Source: an uncultured Collinsella sp. (GTDB lineage Bacteria; Actinomycetota; Coriobacteriia; Coriobacteriales; Coriobacteriaceae). Taken from it: a DNA stretch of 6,706 bases. Of this stretch, positions 1 to 5,755 are shown piece after piece. How positions within the stretch are numbered: the first letter of the stretch is position 1; every line of letters starts with the position of its first letter. The DNA lies in NCBI GenBank assembly GCA_937937835.1, contig CALDBJ010000074.1, forward strand, positions 1 to 6,706, in the 5' to 3' direction. The translations under genes were made by a program, and so were the position numbers. The notes under the pieces are model-generated. The model was given only the letters and a program-made list of their open reading frames with translations, did not search any database and was not told the origin of the DNA.

Positions 1-645
1 GGTTTTCACGCTTGCTACGATCTCGCCTACCTGTACGGTTGGGATATGCCCTGGTTTACCCAGACTGTCTTTCAAGACATCTGGCGCGCCAGCATCAGCT
101 GGGTATTCTTGTTTATCGCGGGTTGGATGTGCACTCTTTCGCGCAACAATATCAAACGTGCCGCCAAATACGCCTTAGCAGCACTCGTCGTCTGGTTGGC
201 AACAACACTTGTCTCAGTCGACGATTCGGTTAATTTTGGCATCATCTACTGTATGGCCGCATGTACCGGCATCGTAGCGTTGACCAATCCCGTCCTTAAG
301 AAGATTTCCGCGAGATGGGGCATGTCCCTATGCCTTGTGTTGTTCGCCCTCACCTGGAGCATCCCCAAAACGACCTACCCTGTCCCATACCTGGCGTGGC
401 TAGGATTTCCGAGCCCTGGATTTATCTCAGGTGATTACTACCCCATCATCCCGTTTATCTTTATGTATCTTGCAGGATACTTCGCCGCACACATAGCGCA
501 GGGAATCGGTAAGACCGCCCCAAGTTGGGCCTACGCCAACCCCCTGCCGGCGCTCGCCAGCCTTGGACGTCATGCACTCCCCTTTTATCTGCTGCATCAG
601 CCCATCATTCTGGGCATTTTGGAGCTCGTCTACTCGGTGCGATAA
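1..645 (+). CDS. Membrane acyltransferase of the HGSNAT/DUF1624 family, 3' part only
   Basis: The frame is open from base 1 and stops with TAA at 643-645, so the start lies outside the window and 214 residues are visible. Hydrophobic stretches near visible residues 33-47, 54-73, 80-95, 106-122, 141-162 and 194-212 indicate about six membrane segments. Family-like landmarks are FHACYDL at residues 2-8 with a conserved-looking His3, an FLFIAGW segment at 36-42, FGIIY at 79-83, DYYPIIPF at 145-152, and the closing LGRHALPFYLLHQPI at 188-202. Together these resemble the catalytic domain of heparan-alpha-glucosaminide N-acetyltransferase (DUF1624). The human enzyme moves acetyl groups from acetyl-CoA across a membrane onto glucosamine. 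The bacterial members are mostly uncharacterised, and acetylation of a surface glycan is only an inference. The gene is convergent with hflX and overlaps its last codons by 16 bp. An internal ATG at 46 is unlikely to be the start, because family sequence continues upstream of it. Confidence 0.8.
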   Translation, partial: GFHACYDLAYLYGWDMPWFTQTVFQDIWRASISWVFLFIAGWMCTLSRNNIKRAAKYALAALVVWLATTLVSVDDSVNFGIIYCMAACTGIVALTNPVLKKISARWGMSLCLVLFALTWSIPKTTYPVPYLAWLGFPSPGFISGDYYPIIPFIFMYLAGYFAAHIAQGIGKTAPSWAYANPLPALASLGRHALPFYLLHQPIILGILELVYSVR

Positions 646-1919
646 CGCTTGAGCCGCGGCGCGATACGAGCCGGCAGCTTCGCAACAATACGAACGCCGC
701 CCTCAAGATATTCCTCGTGCAAAAGGGTTCCCTGTTCATGCACCAGCGTGATGAGGGCGCCCTCGCGATACGGGATATCAGCGGAGAGCAACACATCGGT
801 GGCAGCCGCCTCATGAGCAATACGGTCGACGAGATCGTCGAGTCCCTCGCCCGTCTGGGCCGAGAACAGCACGGCCTCGGGATAGCGACGACGGAAACTC
901 AATCGATCAACGCTATCGAGAAGATCGATTTTATTGAACACCGTAAGCGTCAAACGCTCGCCGGCACCGATCTCGTCAAGAACGCGATCGACTGCCTCGA
1001 GCTGGCGCTCGTAGTCCTCGTCAGAGGCATCCACAACTTTAAGGATCAGATCGGCACCAAGAACCTCAGACAGCGTGGACTTAAAGGCATCGACGAGACC
1101 ATGCGGTAGCTTTTGAATAAAGCCAACGGTATCGGTAATCGTCATGCCGCGACCGCCGGGCAGGCGATACGAACGCGTCGTCGGGTCGAGCGTAGCAAAC
1201 AGCTTGTCCTGCGAAAGTACCGTAGAGCCGGTCAGGCGATTAAGCAACGTCGATTTACCGGCATTGGTATAACCGGCTAACGCGACGCGAAACGCCGGTG
1301 ACTCAATGCGGCTCTTGGACTGGACATCGCGACGCTGTTCAACCTGCTTGAGCTCACGACGAAGCGCAGCGATCTTATTACGAATGAGGCGACGGTCGAC
1401 CTCGAGCTGACTTTCGCCCTGACCAAAGCGTGAACCGATGCCGCCGCGCGTCTGCTCCTTGGCAAGATGGCTCCACATACCGCGCAGACGAGGCAACAGA
1501 TATTGAAGCTGCGCCAGCTGTACCTGTAGGCGTCCCTCACGCGTCTGAGCATGCAGGCCAAAGATATCCAGGATCAGTGCTGTACGATCGATAATCTTTA
1601 CCGGCTCGCCCACGGCTTTCTCCAAATAGGATTGCTGCGAGGGCGATAAATCGTCGTCGAAGATAACAACATCGACATCCATACGATGCACGAGCCCGCA
1701 AAGCTCCTCAACCTTACCGGAACCGATAAACGATTTTGGATACGGCTTAACCAGACGCTGTGACAAACGCGCCACGCACTGGGCGCCAGCCGTATGGGCC
1801 AGGCGCTCAAGCTCGTCAAGCGAACGATCGAGCGGCCATGCATTGTCGCGCCACTCAACACCAACTAAAATGGCACGCTCGGGCTCGGGTGCCGTGGGAA
1901 CAAGGGGGAAACGGGCCAT
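630..1919 (-). CDS. hflX: HflX, ribosome-associated GTPase
   Basis: This 429-residue protein has the usual HflX length and domain order. An N-terminal HflX domain covers about residues 15-150. A glycine-rich linker, GGIGSRFGQGESQLEVDRR, lies at 159-177 and is followed by a coiled-coil stretch to about 205. The GTPase domain then shows G1 GYTNAGKST (216-224), switch I FATLDPTTR (241-249), G3 DTVGF (263-267), G4 NKID (329-332) and G5 SAQTG (353-357). All nucleotide-binding motifs are intact. HflX proteins bind the large ribosomal subunit, and in several bacteria they split stalled or stressed 70S ribosomes in the cytoplasm. The ATG at 1917-1919 overlaps the miaA stop as TAATG, and a GAGG sits 7 nt upstream inside miaA, so translation is probably coupled. 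It is the last gene of the minus-strand run. Its stop codon TAG (630-632) lies inside the convergent acyltransferase gene. The neighbourhood with miaA recalls the Escherichia coli miaA-hfq-hflX order, but no hfq is present here. Confidence 0.96.
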   Translation of the reverse strand: MARFPLVPTAPEPERAILVGVEWRDNAWPLDRSLDELERLAHTAGAQCVARLSQRLVKPYPKSFIGSGKVEELCGLVHRMDVDVVIFDDDLSPSQQSYLEKAVGEPVKIIDRTALILDIFGLHAQTREGRLQVQLAQLQYLLPRLRGMWSHLAKEQTRGGIGSRFGQGESQLEVDRRLIRNKIAALRRELKQVEQRRDVQSKSRIESPAFRVALAGYTNAGKSTLLNRLTGSTVLSQDKLFATLDPTTRSYRLPGGRGMTITDTVGFIQKLPHGLVDAFKSTLSEVLGADLILKVVDASDEDYERQLEAVDRVLDEIGAGERLTLTVFNKIDLLDSVDRLSFRRRYPEAVLFSAQTGEGLDDLVDRIAHEAAATDVLLSADIPYREGALITLVHEQGTLLHEEYLEGGVRIVAKLPARIAPRLKRYRTE

Positions 1920-2857
1920 TAGGCAGCCTCAATACGATGCAGGATGTCCTCAACGACCTCATCGATCGTAAACTCGTCCATATCAAACCACACGATACGG
2001 TCATCGCGCTTAAACCACGAAAGCTGACGTTTGGCATAGCGACGCGAACGCATCTTGATGAGTTCGCGAGCCTCATCCATAGAAATCACGCCATTGAAAG
2101 CATCAATGATCTCTTTATAGCCAATTGCCTGCATCGAAGTCAGGGCATCTCCCAGCCCCTGGTCCATAAGACCGCGAACCTCATCAACAAGACCCTGTTC
2201 AAACATCAGATCGACACGCAGGTTAATGCGCTCGTAGAGCACCTCGCGATTACGCGTCAGACCAAACCATAGAGCATGATAATGCTCGCGCGGAACACTA
2301 AACTGACTTTTTTGCTGTGCATAGGAGATACCATCATCATGCATCTCGAGCGCACGAATCACACGGCGCACGTTATGGGGATGAATAACAGCAGCCGATT
2401 CTGGGTCGCGCTCGGCAAGCAGGGCATGCAGTTCTTCCTCGCCAATACGCTCGGCAAGCTCCTGATAGCCCACACGGCGATCGTCCTCAAGTTCACCCGA
2501 GGGAAAGTCCATCTCATCGAGGGCGGCCTTGAGATATAGCCCCGTACCTCCGCAAAAAACCGGCAGACAACCCGAACCAATGAGACGTTCAACATGCGCG
2601 CGAGCGTCAGCCTGATAAAGCGCAGCAGAATATGCCACACCCGGCTCTACAATGTCGACGAGACGCAGCGGCGCCGTACACTCATCGGGCGTCATCTTTG
2701 CGGTACCGATGTCCATGCCGCGATAGATTTGCATCGCATCGCACGACAGCACTTCGGACGAAAGACGAGCGGCCAAACGGTCGGCAACATCACTCTTACC
2801 AACCGCCGTCGGACCGACGATCGCAACGGCGGAAAGACCTGCCCCGGGAGAAACCAT
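1919..2857 (-). CDS. miaA: MiaA, tRNA dimethylallyltransferase
   Basis: MiaA transfers a dimethylallyl group from DMAPP to N6 of adenosine 37 in tRNAs that read codons starting with U, making i6A37, the substrate of MiaB. From the chosen start the protein has 312 residues, typical for the family. Visible motifs are the P-loop GPTAVGKS (15-22), SCDAMQIYRGMDIGTAK (38-54) with the expected catalytic Asp40, GGTGLY (103-108), DPESAAVIHPHNVRR (151-165), AIGYKE (244-249) and RRYAKRQLSWFKRD (272-285). The ATG at 2855-2857 is preferred because it forms a TAATG overlap with the miaB stop and places the P-loop at the usual distance from the N-terminus. A weak purine-rich GGGCGAG lies 8 nt upstream. A longer reading from 2896 would add 13 residues unlike the family and overlap miaB by 40 bp. 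The miaB-miaA-hflX stretch is compact enough for coupled translation. Confidence 0.96.
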   Translation of the reverse strand: MVSPGAGLSAVAIVGPTAVGKSDVADRLAARLSSEVLSCDAMQIYRGMDIGTAKMTPDECTAPLRLVDIVEPGVAYSAALYQADARAHVERLIGSGCLPVFCGGTGLYLKAALDEMDFPSGELEDDRRVGYQELAERIGEEELHALLAERDPESAAVIHPHNVRRVIRALEMHDDGISYAQQKSQFSVPREHYHALWFGLTRNREVLYERINLRVDLMFEQGLVDEVRGLMDQGLGDALTSMQAIGYKEIIDAFNGVISMDEARELIKMRSRRYAKRQLSWFKRDDRIVWFDMDEFTIDEVVEDILHRIEAA

Positions 2858-4227
2858 TAGCGCGGCTCGCCCACAACGGAGCCGGACAAATACCACGTCT
2901 TAGCAACGTCGACGTTAACATCAACGATCTTACCGACAAGCTGGTCGATGCTATATCCCTCGGGAATGGGCGCATGAACGGTCTGATTCTTGGGACTCTT
3001 ACCCAGCAGCACCGCATCGTTCTTTTTACTCGTACCTTCAATGAGCGCCGGCACCACAGTATGAAGCTCACCCTGGTTATACTCGTGTGCCGTGGTCTCG
3101 ATAACCTTAACCAGGCGGTTGAAACGCTCGAGAATAACCTCATGCGGCGTAGGATCTTCAATCTCTGCAGCCGGGGTACCGGCGCGCTTGGAATAGATGA
3201 AGGTATAGGCCTGAGCATAGCGGACCGTCTCGGCAAGTGAGAGCGTCTGCTCAAAGTCTTCTTCAGTCTCGCCCGGGAAGCCAACGATAATGTCGGTCGA
3301 GAGCGCGATATCGGGCATGCGATTGCGAATGCGATCGACCAGGCCCAGATAGTCCTCGCGTGTATAACGGCGATTCATCTCTTTGAGGATGCGCGTGGAG
3401 CCCGACTGAACGGCCAAGTGAAGCTGCGGCATGACGGCGGGCGTCTCGGCCATAGCGTCGATGGTCTCGGGCAGCAGATCCTTAGGATGAGAAGAGGTAA
3501 AGAAGATGCGCTCCACACCCGTATCGCCCACCGCGCGCAGCAAATCGGCAAAACGTGGCTTGCCAAACAGATCGCGACCATATGAGTTAACGTTTTGGCC
3601 CAGCAGCGTAATCTCACGCACGCCCTGGCGCACCAAACCGGTCACCTCGTCGACAATTTCCTCGAAGGGGCGGCTCTTTTCGCGACCGCGCACGTACGGC
3701 ACGATGCAATAGGTGCAGAAATTATTGCAGCCCGTCATGATGGGCACCCAGGCGTGATACTGGGTCTCGCGATGCCACGGCATGCTCATGGCATCCGTAT
3801 CCTCATGCTCATTGGTGCGGATATGACGCTTGCCGTCAAGGAACGCCTCGGCAATGAGCTCGGCCACATGTGCGATAGAATGCGTGCCAAAGATGACATT
3901 GACGTTATCGACGTTGGTGAGCAGGCCCTCGCCATCACGCTGCGCGATGCAGCCGCCCACGGCAACCACACGCTTGCCAGAAGGCGAAGGCGGCAGGCTT
4001 TTGCAGGAATTGCACTGACCGTACAGGCGAGTATCGGCGGCCTCACGCACACAGCATGTCATGAAGACAACGATATCGGCATGCTCGGGATCGAGCGCCA
4101 TGAGGCAACCATACGAATCGAGCAGACCGCTCACGCGCTCGGAATCGTGCTGATTCATCTGGCAGCCAAAGGTGCGGATAAAGTAGGTTTTACCGGCAAG
4201 AATATCGCGTACGGAACGCTGGTCCAT
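2857..4227 (-). CDS. miaB: MiaB, tRNA-2-methylthio-N6-dimethylallyladenosine synthase
   Basis: MiaB is a radical-SAM methylthiotransferase that turns i6A37 of tRNA into ms2i6A37. The 456-residue protein shows all three family domains. The N-terminal UPF0004 domain carries the auxiliary-cluster cysteines Cys22 (FGCQMNQ), Cys58 (TCCVRE) and Cys93 (GGCIAQ). The radical-SAM domain has the CxxxCxxC triad Cys167, Cys171 and Cys174 in GCNNFCTYCIVPYVRGRE (166-183), followed by LLGQNVNSYG (208-217) and VGFPGETEEDF (315-325). A TRAM RNA-binding domain spans about 388-453. Two departures from the usual pattern are a Met (residue 56) where the family normally has Asn before TC, and an extra Cys72-x-x-Cys75 pair. 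The ATG at 4227 is chosen because an AGGA lies 9 nt upstream; an ATG two codons earlier (4233) would leave only 3 nt. The frame stays open to 4422, but that extension runs through spoVS and lacks family similarity. Confidence 0.96.
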   Translation of the reverse strand: MDQRSVRDILAGKTYFIRTFGCQMNQHDSERVSGLLDSYGCLMALDPEHADIVVFMTCCVREAADTRLYGQCNSCKSLPPSPSGKRVVAVGGCIAQRDGEGLLTNVDNVNVIFGTHSIAHVAELIAEAFLDGKRHIRTNEHEDTDAMSMPWHRETQYHAWVPIMTGCNNFCTYCIVPYVRGREKSRPFEEIVDEVTGLVRQGVREITLLGQNVNSYGRDLFGKPRFADLLRAVGDTGVERIFFTSSHPKDLLPETIDAMAETPAVMPQLHLAVQSGSTRILKEMNRRYTREDYLGLVDRIRNRMPDIALSTDIIVGFPGETEEDFEQTLSLAETVRYAQAYTFIYSKRAGTPAAEIEDPTPHEVILERFNRLVKVIETTAHEYNQGELHTVVPALIEGTSKKNDAVLLGKSPKNQTVHAPIPEGYSIDQLVGKIVDVNVDVAKTWYLSGSVVGEPR

Positions 4228-4236
4228 GTGCATAAG

Positions 4237-4240
4237 TCCT
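4237..4240 (-). promoter_or_regulatory. Ribosome binding site deciding the miaB start
   Basis: Read on the minus strand, this is AGGA within TTAGGACTT. It lies 9 nt before the ATG ending at 4227 but only 3 nt before the ATG ending at 4233, which favours the downstream start (MDQRSV). Confidence 0.6.
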
Positions 4241-4276
4241 AACGATGGAAGGGAGGCGAATCGAGGCAAGCAGAAG

Positions 4277-4594
4277 CTATGCCACAGGCTTAACATCATC
4301 CATGACGACGTTATCCATAGCAGCTCGATTGATCTGGTGAACGTAGATAGAAAGGCGGATGGCCGTGCGCGACTCCCCGTTAATGAGGATGTCGGAGAAC
4401 ACGGGCGCGCAGGAAATATCAAAACCGGTTGGAATCAAAAAACCGCGCGCGATAGCCACGGCCTTAATGGCCTGGTTGACAGCACCAGCGCCGACACACT
4501 GGATGTTGACGGGTACACCATCCTTGACCATGCCGGCGATGGCACCGGCAACGGACGCGGGCGATGATTTGCTTGATACCTTCAGGCAATCCAT
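4277..4594 (-). CDS. spoVS: SpoVS family protein with a C-terminal extension
   Basis: The 105-residue product matches the highly conserved stage V sporulation protein S family: LKVSSKSSPASVAGAIAG (4-21), VGAGAVNQAIKAVAIARGF (34-52), PVFSDILING (64-73) and ESRTAIRL (74-81). In Bacillus subtilis SpoVS has 86 residues and affects spore coat assembly and septation. The family is also found in non-sporulating bacteria, and an Alba-like nucleic-acid-binding fold has been proposed. Here roughly the last 20 residues (86-105, ending AAMDNVVMDDVKPVA) go beyond the family core; they are acidic and of unknown role. The start is supported by a strong AGGAG 7 nt upstream of the ATG at 4592-4594. An upstream in-frame ATG at 4633 has no comparable site and would add 13 basic residues outside the family. 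The gene lies 74 bp after the ATPase gene and 49 bp before miaB, so it is probably cotranscribed. Confidence 0.93.
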   Translation of the reverse strand: MDCLKVSSKSSPASVAGAIAGMVKDGVPVNIQCVGAGAVNQAIKAVAIARGFLIPTGFDISCAPVFSDILINGESRTAIRLSIYVHQINRAAMDNVVMDDVKPVA

Positions 4595-4601
4595 GAAGAA
4601 A

Positions 4602-4606
4602 CTCCT
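4602..4606 (-). promoter_or_regulatory. Strong ribosome binding site of spoVS
   Basis: The minus strand reads GCAGGAG followed by a 7-nt spacer and the ATG of spoVS. It is the best Shine-Dalgarno sequence in the cluster and fixes the spoVS start. It suggests that spoVS is translated independently and strongly compared with its coupled neighbours. Confidence 0.75.
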
Positions 4607-4608
4607 GC

Positions 4609-4628
4609 GTTTAAAAGTACGTTTTAAC
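4609..4628. repeat. Imperfect AT-rich palindrome upstream of spoVS
   Basis: The 20 bases form an interrupted palindrome of the form GTTnAAAnGTACnTTTnAAC, in which 16 of 20 positions match their reverse complement. It is centred on GTAC and ends 2 bases before the spoVS Shine-Dalgarno sequence. It could be a protein-binding site or simply AT-rich leader sequence. I could not place a convincing -35/-10 pair around it. Confidence 0.35.
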
Positions 4629-4644
4629 TGCAATAACTTTATCG

Positions 4645-4662
4645 TACCGAGTGGACTCGGTA
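4645..4662 (-). repeat. Seven-bp perfect inverted repeat (hairpin) between the ATPase gene and spoVS
   Basis: TACCGAG and CTCGGTA are exact reverse complements separated by a 4-base loop, starting 7 bases after the ATPase stop codon. The minus-strand RNA would form a short stable stem. No run of U follows (the next bases read CGATAAAG), so it is not a standard intrinsic terminator. It may be an mRNA stability or processing element between the two genes, or a weak attenuator. Confidence 0.5.
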
Positions 4663-4668
4663 AAGGAA

Positions 4669-5754
4669 CTATTCCTCTTTGGCAAGATCGAAGGTCACGG
4701 TGATTCGATCACGCGAAACACGAATCTTTGGGTCGCCGCAAAGGTTGAGATAGTACCGGGCGGCAAGGTCATTAAAGTCGCGCTCCACAGCACGCGAAAA
4801 CTGTGCCATGTCATCCTTGGCAATACGTAGCCCGCGACGATCCTTCGCGAGATCGACAGGAGCCGGCGCATGCGAGGACGAATCACGCTCGCGCAGCAGA
4901 CGAGCAGTCACACCGCGAACGGGCTTAATCTGCCCTGCCAAAATGCGATGGGCCGTGCGCTCAGACATCTCAAGACCCAAACCCGAGCAGATACGGATAA
5001 AGTCCTCGGCATCAGAGGCAAGGCCTAAACGATCGACAACCGGAAGCTCGCTCTCGTCATCAATGAACAGGAGACGCGACGTATCGAGCCGACTTGACGC
5101 CTGAGCATAAAGGGTCGCGGCAATCTCAGACGGAGAACCAAGATAGACATCGCAACCACGCAACTCCTCGAGCGCAAACTCACAGGCAGCGCGAATAATA
5201 TTATGCGGGCCGCGAGCACAGACATAACGTCCGTCCTCATCCTTGACGGCCTGGGGCCAGCTGGACTGATCGGCACGCTCGCTGAGGCGGTCGGCTGCAA
5301 CGCTCACCTTAAAGGCTGAACCAAGATCGACGCCGGACGTGACCACACGGGCCTCGTCGGTGTTCTGCTTGATCGAAAACAATGCCATGCCACGACCGTG
5401 AACGCCCCAACGGTCCATCTTCATGCTCTCGAGCTTGGAGGTAACGCGAGCATCGAAGATTCGCTCTTGCATATCCTGCGGAACGCCCGAACCGTTATCC
5501 AGAAAGACAAGCGTGCGGACGCCATCTTCCTTGGTCGTGGCGAGATAGACTTTGTCGGCGCCAGCATCGCGAGCATTACGGAGCATTTCGATGACGATAT
5601 CCTCGACATGCTGAATGTCGTGTTTTGCCTGGCGCCGCTCGGCCTCCGAAACGCGGAGGCGGACATACCCCTTGCCAAGGTTCTCCTCGACGCGAAGGTT
5701 GCCCTCCCCCGACATCGACGCGATAAATGAGATGAGCTCGTTCGCGTCGCTCAT
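4669..5754 (-). CDS. GHKL-fold (HSP90/MutL-like) ATPase of unknown function
   Basis: The 361-residue protein has an N-terminal Bergerat-fold ATP-binding domain. The N-box EMLRNARDAGADKV (56-69) contains Glu56, Asn60 and Asp63. The G1 box is DNGSG (86-90), the glycine-rich ATP lid is GVHGRGMALFSIK (117-129), and DLGSAFKVSV (143-152) may be the closing strand motif. The DAGA and DNGSG signatures resemble the MutL/MORC/HSP90 side of the superfamily. No histidine phosphoacceptor (DHp) domain, receiver domain or membrane segment is visible, so it is not an ordinary sensor kinase. Residues about 190-361 match no family I know; a possible helix-turn-helix-like stretch lies at 262-288. The ATG at 5752-5754 starts 1 nt after the rny stop (TAACATG) and has no clear Shine-Dalgarno sequence, which points to translation coupled to RNase Y. 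It occupies the place that ymdB has in Bacillus. Its position suggests a role linked to RNA turnover or to SpoVS, but that is inference. Confidence 0.85.
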   Translation of the reverse strand: MSDANELISFIASMSGEGNLRVEENLGKGYVRLRVSEAERRQAKHDIQHVEDIVIEMLRNARDAGADKVYLATTKEDGVRTLVFLDNGSGVPQDMQERIFDARVTSKLESMKMDRWGVHGRGMALFSIKQNTDEARVVTSGVDLGSAFKVSVAADRLSERADQSSWPQAVKDEDGRYVCARGPHNIIRAACEFALEELRGCDVYLGSPSEIAATLYAQASSRLDTSRLLFIDDESELPVVDRLGLASDAEDFIRICSGLGLEMSERTAHRILAGQIKPVRGVTARLLRERDSSSHAPAPVDLAKDRRGLRIAKDDMAQFSRAVERDFNDLAARYYLNLCGDPKIRVSRDRITVTFDLAKEE

Positions 5755-5755
5755 G

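Noticed and set aside
1..645. Horizontal transfer or degraded state of the acyltransferase gene
   Set aside because: The reading frame is intact to its stop, base composition looks similar to its neighbours, and no mobile-element trace is visible. It is incomplete only because the window begins inside it.
525..1109. Plus-strand open frame of 194 codons crossing the end of the acyltransferase gene and antisense to hflX
   Set aside because: It overlaps two genes with clear family motifs in other frames and shows no domain or convincing start.
1760..2272. Plus-strand open frame of 170 codons across hflX and miaA
   Set aside because: It is antisense to two well-supported genes, with low-complexity, unrecognisable protein.
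3595..4242. Plus-strand open frame of 215 codons antisense to miaB
   Set aside because: It lies fully opposite miaB, whose family motifs are unmistakable. The product has no recognisable domain, so it is a shadow of biased codon use.
4228..4422. Longer N-terminus for MiaB starting at 4422
   Set aside because: The extra 65 residues do not resemble MiaB, overlap spoVS, and lack a ribosome binding site, whereas 4227 has one at good spacing.
4645..4662. Intrinsic terminator after the ATPase gene
   Set aside because: The stem is only 7 bp and no T-run follows on either strand, so I recorded it as a hairpin of unknown role.
4595..4668. Sigma-70 promoter for spoVS
   Set aside because: TACGAT and TTTACC-like hexamers exist, but no pair has an acceptable match and 16-18 bp spacing.
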